Shown here: in pieces, positions 16,317-26,350 of the stretch | Position numbering within the stretch: the first letter of the stretch is position 1 | How the letters are laid out: the number at the start of each line of letters is the position of its first letter | From: Haloimpatiens lingqiaonensis | Lineage (GTDB): Bacteria; Bacillota; Clostridia; Clostridiales; Clostridiaceae | Assembly (NCBI RefSeq): GCF_901447495.1 | Contig: NZ_CABDWS010000005.1 | Coordinates: 1-64,000 of the forward strand | DNA: 64,000 nucleotides | Direction: 5' to 3' | The notes under the pieces: model-generated | What the model saw: only the letters and a program-made list of their open reading frames with translations | Database searches by the model: none | Told to the model about the DNA's origin: nothing | Made by a program: the position numbers and the translations under genes

Positions 16317-17507
16317 ATGGAAAACAATAAAAGAATTTATATGGATTATGCAGCTACTACATATACAAAACCAGAGGTTTTGGAAGAAATGATTCCTTAT
16401 TTCACACAAGAATTTGGAAATCCTTCATCCATATATTCATTATCAAGGGGAACAAAGAAAGCTATAGATTTAGCTAGAGAAAGAGTAGCTAAAGTTATAA
16501 ATTGTGAGCCAGCTGAAGTGTTTTTTACTGGTGGAGGTTCAGAAGCTGATAACTGGGCTTTAAAAGGAATTGCTTTTGCAAATAAGCATAGAGGAAATCA
16601 TATAATAACTACTAAAATAGAACACCACGCTATACTTCATGCCTGTGAGTTTTTAGAGAGAAATGGTTTTGAAGTAACTTATCTTCCAGTGGATGAAGAG
16701 GGCAAAATCAGTATAGAAGACTTAAAAAATGCTATAACTGATAAAACTATATTAGTTTCAATAATGTATGCAAATAACGAAATAGGAACTATACAGCCAA
16801 TAAAGGAAATAGGAGAAATCTGCAGAGAAAAAAGAATATTCTTTCATACAGATGCAGTGCAAGCGGTAGGACATGAAAAAATAGATGTTAAGGATATGAA
16901 GATAGATTTATTATCCATGGCAGCACATAAATTTTATGGACCTAAAGGTGTGGGAGTTTTATATATAAGAAAAGGTATAAGAATAGATAACTTAGTTCAT
17001 GGTGGTGGACAGGAAAGAGGAAGAAGAGCAGGAACTGAAAATATAGCTGGTATAGTTGGACTTGGAAAAGCTATAGAATTAGCAAATGAAAATCTAGAAA
17101 AAGAACATGAAAGACTTTCTAAGTTAAGAGATAAATTAATTAATGGACTTTTACAGGTTCCATACACTAGATTAAATGGGCCAACAGGAAAAGATAGACT
17201 TGCAGGAAATGTGAATGTATGTTTTAGATTTATAGAAGGTGAATCAATACTTCTTCTTTTAGATGCTAAAGGAATATGTGCTTCTAGTGGAAGTGCTTGT
17301 ACATCAGGTTCTTTAGATCCTTCACATGTGCTTCTTGCTATAGGACTTCCTCATGAGATAGCTCATGGTTCGTTAAGATTAACATTAGGTGATAGAACCA
17401 CAGAAGAAGATGTAGACTATGTGTTAGAGGTAGTGCCTAGTGTAGTTCAAAGATTAAGAGAAATGTCACCATTATGGGATGATTTTTTAAAGAAAGGGGA
17501 TAAATAA
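16317..17507 (+). CDS. Cysteine desulfurase NifS/IscS type
   Basis: A 396-residue PLP enzyme that takes sulfur from cysteine for Fe-S clusters and tRNA thiolation. MDYAATTYTKPEVL start, PLP lysine Lys205 in AAHKFYGPKG, catalytic Cys328 on the mobile loop SSGSACTSGSLDPSHVL, which places it in group I (IscS/NifS). Followed two bases later by iscU and then mnmA, which use its persulfide. Confidence 0.95.
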   Translation: MENNKRIYMDYAATTYTKPEVLEEMIPYFTQEFGNPSSIYSLSRGTKKAIDLARERVAKVINCEPAEVFFTGGGSEADNWALKGIAFANKHRGNHIITTKIEHHAILHACEFLERNGFEVTYLPVDEEGKISIEDLKNAITDKTILVSIMYANNEIGTIQPIKEIGEICREKRIFFHTDAVQAVGHEKIDVKDMKIDLLSMAAHKFYGPKGVGVLYIRKGIRIDNLVHGGGQERGRRAGTENIAGIVGLGKAIELANENLEKEHERLSKLRDKLINGLLQVPYTRLNGPTGKDRLAGNVNVCFRFIEGESILLLLDAKGICASSGSACTSGSLDPSHVLLAIGLPHEIAHGSLRLTLGDRTTEEDVDYVLEVVPSVVQRLREMSPLWDDFLKKGDK

Positions 17508-17509
17508 TT

Positions 17510-17938
17510 ATGATATACAGCGAAAAAGTAATGGATCATTTTACAAATCCAAGAAATGTTGGAGAAATACAAGATGCCAATGGGGTGGGAGAAGTTGGTA
17601 ACCCTAAATGTGGTGATATAATGAAAATTTATTTAAAAGTTGAAGATAATATAATTAAAGATGTTAAGTTTAAAACTTTCGGATGTGGTTCTGCCATAGC
17701 TTCATCTAGTATGGCTACAGAACTTATAAAGGGAAAAACAGTAGAAGAAGCTTGGGAATTAACTAATAAGGCAGTGGCTGAAGCTTTAGATGGACTTCCA
17801 CCAGTAAAAATGCACTGTTCAGTTTTAGCAGAACAGGCTATACATAAAGCTATAAATGATTATAGAAAAGGTGAAGGTTTAGAGCTTTGGGATTATGAAG
17901 AAAAAGATGCCCATGAGCATGAACATGGAGAAGAGTAA
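17510..17938 (+). CDS. iscU: IscU/NifU N-terminal-type Fe-S scaffold
   Basis: 142-residue scaffold with the three conserved cysteines Cys34 (PKCGD), Cys59 (FGCGSAIASS) and Cys103 (HCSV), on which clusters are assembled. The tail is rich in His and Glu (HEHEHGEE). Immediately behind nifS. A second, closely similar copy lies after mnmA at 19091, with cysteines at identical positions but no His tail. Confidence 0.93.
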   Translation: MIYSEKVMDHFTNPRNVGEIQDANGVGEVGNPKCGDIMKIYLKVEDNIIKDVKFKTFGCGSAIASSSMATELIKGKTVEEAWELTNKAVAEALDGLPPVKMHCSVLAEQAIHKAINDYRKGEGLELWDYEEKDAHEHEHGEE

Positions 17939-17956
17939 AATAAAGGTGATAAAATT

Positions 17957-19033
17957 ATGAAGAAAAAAGTTATTATAGGTATGAGCGGCGGAGTGGATAG
18001 CTCCGTAGCTGCATATCTTTTAAAAGAACAGGGTTATGATGTAATAGGCATAATGATGCGTTTAGCCCCAGATACTAAAGAATATGAAGAATGTGAAACT
18101 AGCTGTTGTAGTTTATCAGCGGTGGAGGATGCTAGGAAGGTTGCAGATAATTTAGAAATTCCATTTTATGTAATGAATTTCAAAAGAGAATTTGAGGATA
18201 TGGTTATTAAGCCTTTTGTAGATGAATATGAAAAGGGCAGTACACCAAATCCATGCATAGCATGTAATAAGCACATTAAATTTCAAGCTTTTTTAAGAAA
18301 AGCAAGGGCTATAGGAGCAGATTATATTGCCACAGGACATTATGCTAGAATAGAAAAAGAAGGAGATAGATATCTTCTTAAAAAGGCATGTGATCCTAAA
18401 AAGGATCAAAGTTATGTATTATATAACTTAACGCAAGAACAGTTAGCACATACTCTAATGCCCTGTTCTAAATATACAAAAGAAGAAATAAGGGCTATAG
18501 CAGAGAAAATAGGACTAAAAGTGCATAACAAAAAAGATAGCCAAGAAATATGTTTCATACCAGATAATAATCATGGAAAATTTATAGAAAATTATACTAA
18601 TAGAATTAGTAAACAAGGTGATTTTATAGATAAATCAGGAAATATATTGGGAAGGCATAAAGGAATAATACACTACACCATAGGACAAAGAAAAGGTTTA
18701 GGAGTTGCCCTAGGTAGACCTGTATTTGTAACAGATATAAATCCTACTACTAATGAAGTTACATTAGGAGATGAAGAGGACATATTTAAAACGGAGCTTT
18801 TAGCTGGAGATATGAATTTTATTCCTTTTGATTCCTTGGAAAAGCCTATGGAAGTAGAAGCTAAGATAAGGTATTCTTCAAAGCCTGCAAAAGCTATACT
18901 AATTCCAGAAAAAGAAGGAAAAGTAAGAGTTGTTTTTGATGAGAAGCAAAGGGCTATTACTAAAGGGCAATCAGTAGTATTTTATCAAGGTGATTTAGTA
19001 ATTGGTGGTGGAATAATCAGAAAAATACTATAG
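17957..19033 (+). CDS. mnmA: tRNA-specific 2-thiouridylase MnmA
   Basis: Thiolates U34 of Lys, Glu and Gln tRNAs with sulfur from the desulfurase. PP-loop [15 protein letters not shown] (residues 8-22), catalytic cysteines in [12 protein letters not shown] and SQEICFIPD, the C-terminal barrel with [16 protein letters not shown]. 358 residues, full length. 18 bases after iscU in the same transcript. Confidence 0.96.
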   Translation: MKKKVIIGMSGGVDSSVAAYLLKEQGYDVIGIMMRLAPDTKEYEECETSCCSLSAVEDARKVADNLEIPFYVMNFKREFEDMVIKPFVDEYEKGSTPNPCIACNKHIKFQAFLRKARAIGADYIATGHYARIEKEGDRYLLKKACDPKKDQSYVLYNLTQEQLAHTLMPCSKYTKEEIRAIAEKIGLKVHNKKDSQEICFIPDNNHGKFIENYTNRISKQGDFIDKSGNILGRHKGIIHYTIGQRKGLGVALGRPVFVTDINPTTNEVTLGDEEDIFKTELLAGDMNFIPFDSLEKPMEVEAKIRYSSKPAKAILIPEKEGKVRVVFDEKQRAITKGQSVVFYQGDLVIGGGIIRKIL

Positions 19034-19090
19034 ACTTTAGCAAAGACAATACTTATCATAGGGAACTTTATAGTTTGGGAGATGTGTAAT

Positions 19091-19507
19091 ATGATGTATA
19101 GTGACAAAGTTTTAGAACATTTTTATGCTCCTAGAAATGTTGGGGTACTACCTAATGCAGATGCTATAGGGGAATATGGAGATCCAAAATGTGGAGATGT
19201 AATGAAATTTTATTTCATCATAGAGAATAATATAATAAAAGATGTTAAATTTAAAGCTTTTGGATGTGGTTCTGCAATAGCAGCAGCTAGTATAGCTACA
19301 GAACTTATAAAGGGTAAAACCTTAGAGGAAGCATGGAACATAACTAACAAATCTGTTATTGAGGCATTAGAAGGTTTGCCACCTTCAAAGATTCATTGTT
19401 CAGTATTGGCAGAACAAACTATACACAAAGCTATAAATAATTATAGGCAAGCCGAAGGGTTAGAAATTTGGCAAGATAAATATGGCAGTGAAGAAAGTGA
19501 AGAATAA
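19091..19507 (+). CDS. Second IscU-type Fe-S scaffold
   Basis: 138 residues, with Cys34, Cys59 and Cys103 in the same positions as the iscU at 17510; most of the core (DVKFKxFGCGSAIA, ATELIKGKT) is identical. I place the start at ATG 19091 because GGGAG ends next to the earlier ATG at 19082. About 57 bases after mnmA, so probably still part of the operon. It lacks the His-rich tail of the first copy. A tandem paralogue with possible division of labour. Confidence 0.88.
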   Translation: MMYSDKVLEHFYAPRNVGVLPNADAIGEYGDPKCGDVMKFYFIIENNIIKDVKFKAFGCGSAIAAASIATELIKGKTLEEAWNITNKSVIEALEGLPPSKIHCSVLAEQTIHKAINNYRQAEGLEIWQDKYGSEESEE

Positions 19508-19509
19508 TA

Positions 19510-19538
19510 TTGACATATATTATATTTTTTTTTATAAT
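19510..19538 (+). promoter_or_regulatory. Sigma-A promoter of alaS
   Basis: TTGACA and TATAAT with a 17-base spacer, directly upstream of the T-box leader: near-consensus. Confidence 0.8.
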
Positions 19539-19544
19539 TTGATT

Positions 19545-19766
19545 TAAGTAACTAAAAGAATATATGGCGATGATAAGAATGAGTAAACATTAATTTGGCA
19601 TTCAGAGAGAAAGTGGTTGGTGAAAACTTTTTGCAGATTATGTTGAAGCTATCTTTGAGCTATGATTTTATGAGAGACACAGTATGGTGTATTGTACTGT
19701 GTAATTAGGGTGGTAACGCGGAATGATTTTCGTCCCTTTAGGGATGGAAGTCATTTTATTTTTTTA
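19545..19766 (+). promoter_or_regulatory. T-box leader (tRNA-Ala sensing) with terminator
   Basis: Contains the T-box AGGGTGGTAACGCGG (19707-19721) and stem I features CAGAGAGAAAG and TTGGTGAAAA. A specifier GCU (Ala) lies at 19648-19650 in TTGAAGCTATC. A terminator (AATGATTTTCGTCCC / GGGATGGAAGTCATT, 19722-19755) with a T-run follows, and the T-box sequence forms the competing antiterminator. Uncharged tRNA-Ala favours read-through into alaS. It fills the 318-base gap before the gene. Confidence 0.93.
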
Positions 19767-19825
19767 TGTTTTTAAGATGAATTAGTAAGATAATATAATT
19801 AAAGTTAAAAATAGGAGGAAATCGT

Positions 19826-22459
19826 ATGAACAATATAGGATTAAACGAAATAAGAGAAGCTTATTTAAGTTTTTTTGAAAGTAAGCAACATTTGAGATTA
19901 AAAAGTTTTTCATTGGTACCTGAAAATGATAAGAGTTTACTTCTTATAAATGCAGGTATGGCACCACTGAAACCATATTTTACAGGACTTAAAACTCCAC
20001 CAAATAAAAGAGTGACTACTTGTCAAAAATGCATAAGAACCGGAGATATTGAAAATGTAGGAAAAACATCAAGACACGCAACCTTCTTCGAGATGCTAGG
20101 AAACTTTTCTTTTGGTGATTATTTTAAAGAAGAAATTATTCCTTGGGCATGGGAATTTGTTACAGAGGTTTTGAAAATATCAAAGGATAAGCTATATGTA
20201 ACTATATACTTAGATGATGATGAAGCATACGAAATTTGGAGTACAAAAACAGATATAGACCCTAAGAGAATATTTAGATTAGGAAAAGAAGATAATTTTT
20301 GGGAAATAGGTCAAGGACCTTGCGGACCATCATCAGAAATACATTTTGATAGAGGTACTGGAGAGATAAAAAATGCAGAGGAATTTGTAAAGGCATCAGA
20401 AGAGGATAGAGTTGTAGAGTTCTGGAATTTGGTTTTCACACAATTTGATAAAGATGAAGAAGGAAATTACAATAGATTATCTCATCCGAATATTGATACA
20501 GGTATGGGGCTTGAAAGAATTGCAACTATAATGCAAGGTGTTGACAATATATTTGAAATAGATACTATGAAGAATATATTAGACAATGTATGTGCACTAT
20601 CTAAAGTTCAATACGGTAAAGACAAAGAAAAAGATGTATCCTTAAGAATAATAACTGATCATGTGAGAAGCGTTACTTTTATGATAAGTGATGGTATTCT
20701 TCCATCCAATGAAGGAAGAGGATACGTATTAAGAAGACTTTTAAGAAGGGCAGCAAGGCATGGAAGACTTCTTGGCATAAAGGATATATTCTTATATAAA
20801 CTTTGCGATATAGTAATAAAGAATTCATCAGGTGCATACCCTGAGTTAAAAGAGAAAGAAGAATATATAAAGAAAGTAATTAAATTAGAAGAAGAAAGAT
20901 TTTCTGAGACAATAGATTCAGGTATGGATATATTAAGAGCTTATATTGAGGAAACAAAAGAAAAAGGTAAAAAAATATTGAGTGGTGATAAGGGATTTAA
21001 ATTATATGATACCTATGGGTTTCCAGTGGAACTTACAGAGGAAATACTTCAGGATGAAGGCATGAAACTGGATTTAGAAGGTTTTTCAAAGGAAATGACA
21101 GAGCAAAGGGAAAGAGCAAGAAATGCCAGAGAAAAATCAAATTACATGGGAGCAGATGATGGAATAATTAATAAAATACCATCAGAAATAGAAACTAAAT
21201 TTAATGGATATAATAATTTAGAATTAACTTCAAAGGTTAAGTTAATAATAGGGGAAGAAGAATTTTTAAATAGCTTAACTGCCGATGGAATAGTAATTAC
21301 AGAAGAGACTCCTTTCTATGCAGAAATGGGAGGACAAATTGGAGATAAAGGTATAATATTTAATTCAAAATTTAAGGGTGAAGTAGTAGATTGTAAGAAA
21401 AATATATCTGGTAAGATAATGCACTTTGTAAAGATTATTTCAGGTGAATTAAATGTTGAGGATGAAGTTACTCTTAAAGTTCATGAAGAATTAAGGAAAA
21501 ATGTATGTAGAAATCATACAGCAACTCATATGCTTCATGAGGCATTAAGAGAGGTGCTAGGAGAACATGTTCATCAATCAGGATCATATGTGGATGAAGG
21601 GCGATTCAGATTTGACTTTACCCATTTTTCAGCTCTTACGGAAGAGGAAATAAAAAAGGTAGAGAATTTAGTTAATGAAAAAATAATGAAAGCAATGAGT
21701 GTAAATACGGAAGTAATGAATTTAGATGAGGCTAAAGAAAAAGGAGCTACGGCATTATTTGATGATAAATATTCAGAAGAAGTAAGAGTTGTTTCTGTAG
21801 GAGATTTCAGTCAAGAGTTATGTGGTGGTACTCATGTATCTAATACTGGAGAAATTGGATTGTTTAAAATATTATCTGAGACAGGCGTTGCATCTGGTAT
21901 AAGAAGAATAGAGGGTATTACTTCATTTAAAGCTATAGAATTTGTGGAAGAAAAGAATAATACAATAAAAGTTATAGCTTCAATGTTTAAGTGCTCAGAA
22001 AAGGATATTTTAAGTAGAATAGAAAATCAAATATCAGAACTTAAAGAAAAAGAAAAAGAGTTAAATGCTTTAAAAAGCAAATTAGCAGGAAGTGCTAAAG
22101 GTGACATAGTAAATTCAGCAGTAGTTATTAATGGAGTTAAAGTTGCATCAGCTGTTTTAAAAGATGTGGATGCTAATGCTTTAAGAGATTTAGCAGAAGA
22201 AATAAGAACTGCTATTGAAGATGGAGTAGTGGTTTTAGGGTCTACATTAGATAATAAAGTACAATTTGTAGCTATGGCGTCTAAAAGTGTATTGAATAAA
22301 GGTGTTCACTGTGGTAACATAATTAAACAAGTAGCTAAAATAGCTGGAGGCGGTGGCGGAGGAAGACCAGATATGGCACAAGCTGGTGGAAAACTTCCAG
22401 AAAAAGTTGAAGAAGCTATTGGAAAGGTAAAAGATATAATAGAAGAATCTGTTAAATAG
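19826..22459 (+). CDS. alaS: Alanyl-tRNA synthetase
   Basis: 877 residues, full length. Class II catalytic core with [14 protein letters not shown] (motif 2 region) and GMGLERI (motif 3), editing domain zinc sites HTATHMLHE (about 567) and [13 protein letters not shown] (about 667), and C-terminal Ala-tRNA-recognising domain with [15 protein letters not shown] (about 845). Regulated by the T-box in front. AGGAGG before ATG. Followed by ireB and yqgF. Confidence 0.98.
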   Translation: MNNIGLNEIREAYLSFFESKQHLRLKSFSLVPENDKSLLLINAGMAPLKPYFTGLKTPPNKRVTTCQKCIRTGDIENVGKTSRHATFFEMLGNFSFGDYFKEEIIPWAWEFVTEVLKISKDKLYVTIYLDDDEAYEIWSTKTDIDPKRIFRLGKEDNFWEIGQGPCGPSSEIHFDRGTGEIKNAEEFVKASEEDRVVEFWNLVFTQFDKDEEGNYNRLSHPNIDTGMGLERIATIMQGVDNIFEIDTMKNILDNVCALSKVQYGKDKEKDVSLRIITDHVRSVTFMISDGILPSNEGRGYVLRRLLRRAARHGRLLGIKDIFLYKLCDIVIKNSSGAYPELKEKEEYIKKVIKLEEERFSETIDSGMDILRAYIEETKEKGKKILSGDKGFKLYDTYGFPVELTEEILQDEGMKLDLEGFSKEMTEQRERARNAREKSNYMGADDGIINKIPSEIETKFNGYNNLELTSKVKLIIGEEEFLNSLTADGIVITEETPFYAEMGGQIGDKGIIFNSKFKGEVVDCKKNISGKIMHFVKIISGELNVEDEVTLKVHEELRKNVCRNHTATHMLHEALREVLGEHVHQSGSYVDEGRFRFDFTHFSALTEEEIKKVENLVNEKIMKAMSVNTEVMNLDEAKEKGATALFDDKYSEEVRVVSVGDFSQELCGGTHVSNTGEIGLFKILSETGVASGIRRIEGITSFKAIEFVEEKNNTIKVIASMFKCSEKDILSRIENQISELKEKEKELNALKSKLAGSAKGDIVNSAVVINGVKVASAVLKDVDANALRDLAEEIRTAIEDGVVVLGSTLDNKVQFVAMASKSVLNKGVHCGNIIKQVAKIAGGGGGGRPDMAQAGGKLPEKVEEAIGKVKDIIEESVK

Positions 22460-22548
22460 TATACTTTTTGATGGATTTGTTTTATAATGATATTAAGTTT
22501 AGATAATATAATTTATTCATAATGAACCATGAAGAAGAGGTGAGTTAT

Positions 22549-22803
22549 ATGGGAATTGATGAAAGAACTTTGCAATTTGACTTCCCTAAAGACAATGAGG
22601 AATTAACAAAAAATATTTTAAATGAAGTATATAAATCTTTATTAGAAAAAGGATATAATCCAGTAAATCAATTAGTGGGTTATCTAATATCTGGAGACCC
22701 TACTTATATAACTAATTATAATGGAGCTAGAGCCCTTATTAGAAAGTTAGAAAGAGATGAGATACTAGAAGAAGTACTAAAAGCTTATCTGGATATAAAA
22801 TAA
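22549..22803 (+). CDS. ireB: IreB-family regulatory phosphoprotein (UPF0297)
   Basis: 84 residues, starting [12 protein letters not shown] and containing [19 protein letters not shown], which are family hallmarks. IreB is a substrate of the PASTA Ser/Thr kinase in enterococci and affects cephalosporin tolerance. Start at 22549 by the AAGAGGTGA site, trimming nine residues from the longest frame. It lies in the conserved Firmicutes order alaS-ireB-yqgF-DUF1292. Confidence 0.92.
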   Translation: MGIDERTLQFDFPKDNEELTKNILNEVYKSLLEKGYNPVNQLVGYLISGDPTYITNYNGARALIRKLERDEILEEVLKAYLDIK

Positions 22804-22830
22804 AAATGCCTTCAAAGGCATTTTTATTTT
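22802..22830 (+). terminator. Terminator after ireB
   Basis: AAAAATGCC TTCAAA GGCATTTTTATTTT: short stem with T-run. yqgF starts 30 bases later, so some read-through is likely. Confidence 0.65.
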
Positions 22831-22859
22831 AACATTACATATACTAGAAGGAGAATAGA

Positions 22860-23270
22860 ATGCGAATACTAGGCTTAGATATAGGAGATAGAACCATAGG
22901 AGTGGCTGTAAGTGATCCTTTAGGATGGATAGCTGGAGGAGTTACTACCATAAGAAGAAAAAACGAAGAATATGATTTGCAAGAGTTAGATAAAATATGT
23001 AGAGAGTATGAAGTGGAACTTATAGTATCAGGATTACCTAAAAATATGAATGGAACCTTAGGACCACAAAGTGAAAAAGTTCTTGAGTTTTGTGAAAAGA
23101 TAAAAGAAAAAACAAACTTGCCAATAAAAATGTGGGATGAGCGATTGACTACTGTAGCTGCACATAAAGCTATGATAGAGGGTGACTTATCTAGGGCTAA
23201 AAGAAAAAAAATAGTTGATAAAATAGCTGCTATTTATATTTTACAAGGATATTTAGACAGTATAAGATAA
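22860..23270 (+). CDS. yqgF: RNase H-fold nuclease YqgF/RuvX
   Basis: 136 residues with [16 protein letters not shown] at the N-terminus, the first acidic active-site residue (Asp6), MWDERLTT and [10 protein letters not shown]. This is the essential pre-16S rRNA nuclease family, formerly annotated as a Holliday junction resolvase. AAGGAG before ATG. Conserved neighbour of ireB and DUF1292. Confidence 0.93.
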   Translation: MRILGLDIGDRTIGVAVSDPLGWIAGGVTTIRRKNEEYDLQELDKICREYEVELIVSGLPKNMNGTLGPQSEKVLEFCEKIKEKTNLPIKMWDERLTTVAAHKAMIEGDLSRAKRKKIVDKIAAIYILQGYLDSIR

Positions 23271-23296
23271 ATATAAATATGGAAGGATGATTAATA

Positions 23297-23557
23297 ATGG
23301 ATAATAACGTAGAAAAAATAACACTAAAAGATGAAGAAGGAAGAGACATAGAGTTTACTGTTATAACTAAATTAGATATTGAGAGTGATGAATATGTAAT
23401 AGTTTCACCATCAGAGGATGAAGAAGAGGAAGCTATAGCATTAAAGATACAAAAGGATGAAAGTGGAGAAGAAGTGTTAGTTACTATAGATGATGAGGAA
23501 GAATTTGCAAGAGTGGCAGAAGCTTACGAATTAATATTCAGTGATGAAGAAATGTAG
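23297..23557 (+). CDS. DUF1292 family acidic protein
   Basis: 86 residues, strongly acidic (SPSEDEEEEAIALKI). Conserved in Firmicutes behind yqgF; function unknown. Small soluble beta-rich protein, 26 bases after yqgF with GGAAGGATG before ATG. Confidence 0.85.
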   Translation: MDNNVEKITLKDEEGRDIEFTVITKLDIESDEYVIVSPSEDEEEEAIALKIQKDESGEEVLVTIDDEEEFARVAEAYELIFSDEEM

Positions 23558-23606
23558 TAAAAAAGTTTAATAAGTGATAAATTATATTAATTAATAATAT
23601 TATCAA

Positions 23607-23649
23607 TTGACAATACCGATTTTAGATATTAAACTTATTATAAATAATA
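23607..23649 (+). promoter_or_regulatory. fur promoter with AT palindrome
   Basis: TTGACA (23607) and TAAACT (23630) with a 17-base spacer. Directly downstream, TATTAT-AA-ATAATA (23636-23649) is a perfect palindrome in the style of Fur/PerR boxes. Autoregulation by the following gene is plausible. Confidence 0.45.
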
Positions 23650-23671
23650 TTTATGTAAGAGAGGTATTAAG

Positions 23672-24130
23672 ATGGGTGAGATATTTCCGGAATTTATGGA
23701 AAAGTTAAAAATTGATTTAAAAAATAAGGGTTATAAGTTAACTCCTCAAAGAAGAGCAGTAGTTTCTATTATTATAGATAACGAGGGAAAACATTTAACA
23801 GCTGAGGAAATTTACGATTTGGTAAAAGAACAATGCCCTGAAATAGGCCTTGCCACAGTATACAGAACTGTACAGTTATTGGAGCAGTTAGGTGTTATAA
23901 GTAAATTAGAATTAGATGATGGATGTGCTAGATATGAGCTTGTTCATGAAGATGAAAATCATAAACATCATCATTTAATATGCACTAAATGTGGAAAGGT
24001 AACTGAAGTAAAGGATGATTTATTAGAGGATTTAGAAGGTAAAATTGAAGAAACATATAAATTTAAAATATATGACCATAGCTTAAAATTTTATGGATTA
24101 TGTAGAAACTGCATTGATAATGATAAATAA
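23672..24130 (+). CDS. fur: Ferric uptake regulator family protein, Fur-like
   Basis: 152 residues: winged helix (YKLTPQRRAVVSIII, IGLATVYRTVQLLEQLG), regulatory His cluster HKHHH near residue 95, and two CxxC zinc knuckles CTKC and CRNC. IGLATVYRT and the DHSLKFYGLCRNC end are closer to Bacillus Fur than to PerR or Zur, so Fur is preferred; PerR is the main alternative. Has its own promoter. Represses iron uptake genes elsewhere. Confidence 0.85.
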   Translation: MGEIFPEFMEKLKIDLKNKGYKLTPQRRAVVSIIIDNEGKHLTAEEIYDLVKEQCPEIGLATVYRTVQLLEQLGVISKLELDDGCARYELVHEDENHKHHHLICTKCGKVTEVKDDLLEDLEGKIEETYKFKIYDHSLKFYGLCRNCIDNDK

Positions 24131-24168
24131 ATATTAATATATAAAATTATGAAAAGGAGGGTAGTACT

Positions 24169-25836
24169 TTGCGAAGAGAAAGTGATAAAATAAAAGTTAT
24201 CCCATTAGGGGGAATGAATGAAATCGGAAAAAACTTAACAGCAATCGAATACAAAAATGAAATAATTGTAATAGATTGTGGTTTGCAGTTTCCAGATGAT
24301 GAGATGTTTGGTATTGATTTAGTTATACCAGATGTAACTTACTTAATAAAGAATAAAGACAAAGTAAAGGGTATATTTTTAACCCATGGTCATGAAGACC
24401 ACATAGGAGCTCTTCCATATGTACTTAAACAATTAAATGTACCGGTATACGGAACAAAGCTTACTATAGCTATAGTAGAAACTAAATTAAAGGAACACGG
24501 GTTATTAAGTTCCGTTGAACTTAGAAGGGTTCAACCGAAAGATGTGGTAAAACTAGACTTAATATCCATAGAATTTATTAGAACAAGTCACAGCATACCA
24601 GATGCTGTAGCTATAGCTATTCACACTCCACTAGGAGTAATACTTCATACAGGAGACTTTAAGATAGATTATACTCCTATTGATGGTGGGGTAGCAGATT
24701 TAGGTAGATTTGCGGAATTAGGTAAAAAAGGCGTAATTGCTATGCTAGCTGATAGTACTAATGTGGAAAGACCAGGATATACCATGTCAGAAAGTACCGT
24801 AGGAGAAGCCTTTACCAATATTTTTTCTACAGCAAAAGGAAGAATAATTGTGGCTACCTTTGCATCTAATGTGCACAGAATTCAACAAATAATTTCTGCT
24901 TCTTATAAGTATGGAAGAAAGGTTGCAGTTTCTGGAAGAAGTATGGAGAATATAGTTACGGTAGCTAGTGAACTAGGATATTTAGATTATATTGATGAAA
25001 TTTTAATAAATATAGATGATATAAAAAGATATCCTGATGATAAAATAACTATAATAACAACTGGTAGTCAAGGGGAGCCTATGTCTGCTCTTTCTAGAAT
25101 GGCTTCTTCAGAACATAGAAAAGTAGAAATTATGAAAGGTGACATGGTTATAATATCTGCAACACCTATACCAGGAAATGAGAAATTAGTTTCTAAGGTT
25201 ATAAATCAACTGTTTAAAAAGGGTGCGGAAGTGATATATGAAAAATTAGCTGATGTGCATGTATCTGGACACGCATGTCAAGAAGAATTAAAGTTAATGC
25301 ATACTTTAGTAAAACCTAAGAATTTTATACCTGCTCATGGTGAATACAGACACTTAAAGCAACATGCTGAATTGGCTATTAAACTAGGAATGCCAGAAGA
25401 AAATATAGTAATAGCACAAAATGGTGATATTGTAGAAATAACAAAATCAGCCATAAGAAAAAATGGAACAGTAATATCAGGTCAGGTATTTGTAGATGGA
25501 TTAGGTGTAGGAGATGTTGGAAATATAGTGTTGAGAGATAGAAAGCATCTTTCACAGGACGGTATTTTAACAGTTGTAGTTACCATAGAAAAGGAATCAG
25601 GTGCTGTAATAGCTGGTCCGGATATAATATCTCGTGGTTTTGTCTATGTTCGTGAGTCAGAGGATCTAATGGAAGAAGCTAAGAAAATTGTGAGGAATGA
25701 GTTAAATGAATGTGAAAAAAATCATATAACAGAATGGGCTACAATTAAATCCAAAATAAAGGATTCCTTAAGATTATTCTTATATGAGAAGACAAAAAGA
25801 AAACCTATGATATTACCTATAATAATGGAAATATAG
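24169..25836 (+). CDS. rnj: Ribonuclease J
   Basis: 555-residue metallo-beta-lactamase/beta-CASP nuclease for mRNA decay and rRNA maturation (5'-3' exonuclease and endonuclease). Zinc ligands in LTHGHEDHIG (about residue 73), HTGDFKID, and HGEYRHL near 392; beta-CASP motif SGHACQEEL. TTG start behind GGAGGGTAG. Followed by ylbF after 22 bases. Confidence 0.95.
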   Translation: MRRESDKIKVIPLGGMNEIGKNLTAIEYKNEIIVIDCGLQFPDDEMFGIDLVIPDVTYLIKNKDKVKGIFLTHGHEDHIGALPYVLKQLNVPVYGTKLTIAIVETKLKEHGLLSSVELRRVQPKDVVKLDLISIEFIRTSHSIPDAVAIAIHTPLGVILHTGDFKIDYTPIDGGVADLGRFAELGKKGVIAMLADSTNVERPGYTMSESTVGEAFTNIFSTAKGRIIVATFASNVHRIQQIISASYKYGRKVAVSGRSMENIVTVASELGYLDYIDEILINIDDIKRYPDDKITIITTGSQGEPMSALSRMASSEHRKVEIMKGDMVIISATPIPGNEKLVSKVINQLFKKGAEVIYEKLADVHVSGHACQEELKLMHTLVKPKNFIPAHGEYRHLKQHAELAIKLGMPEENIVIAQNGDIVEITKSAIRKNGTVISGQVFVDGLGVGDVGNIVLRDRKHLSQDGILTVVVTIEKESGAVIAGPDIISRGFVYVRESEDLMEEAKKIVRNELNECEKNHITEWATIKSKIKDSLRLFLYEKTKRKPMILPIIMEI

Positions 25837-25858
25837 GTTATTGTGGGGGTGTTAAAAA

Positions 25859-26209
25859 ATGAATATATATGACAAAGCACATGAATTTGCAAATTATCTT
25901 AAAGATTGTGATGAAGTAGTTAATTTTAGAGAAGCTTCAAAAAAAATTAAAGAAAATGAAGAAAATAAAAAAATGTTAAATCACTTGAGAAGTATTCAAT
26001 TTAAAGCTTATTCAGAGCAGATGGAAAAAGGAGAAATATCAGCCGAGACAAAGCAGGAATTAGAAGGCTTAGGTGCTATTATATCAATGAATCCCGCTAT
26101 AGGTGAATATGTCCAATATGAATACAAATTTGGACTTTTGTGGGAAGATATATTGAAAATATTAAATGATGCTGTAGGCATAGAAATGGATTTTCCACAA
26201 AATAAATAA
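25859..26209 (+). CDS. YlbF/YmcA family regulator
   Basis: 116-residue helical protein of the Com_YlbF family. In Bacillus, YlbF, YmcA and YaaT form a complex with two Fe-S clusters that guides RNase Y and affects Spo0A phosphorylation. Placement right after the RNase J gene fits an RNA-decay link. Only one family member is in the window. Confidence 0.85.
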   Translation: MNIYDKAHEFANYLKDCDEVVNFREASKKIKENEENKKMLNHLRSIQFKAYSEQMEKGEISAETKQELEGLGAIISMNPAIGEYVQYEYKFGLLWEDILKILNDAVGIEMDFPQNK

Positions 26210-26272
26210 AATATGTTAGTTGACTTTTTAAGTCTAAAATATTAGAATATAATTTGATGCGTTATATTATGT

Positions 26273-26304
26273 AAAATTGGATACTAAATTGTATCCAATT
26301 TTTT
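26273..26304 (+). terminator. Terminator between ylbF and typA
   Basis: AAAATTGGATAC TAAATT GTATCCAATTTTTT: 12-bp stem with T-run. Ends the rnj-ylbF unit. Confidence 0.8.
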
Positions 26305-26350
26305 AATGTTAAAAATGGAAAAAAGTTGTAATATATTGGAGGAATTGCTA

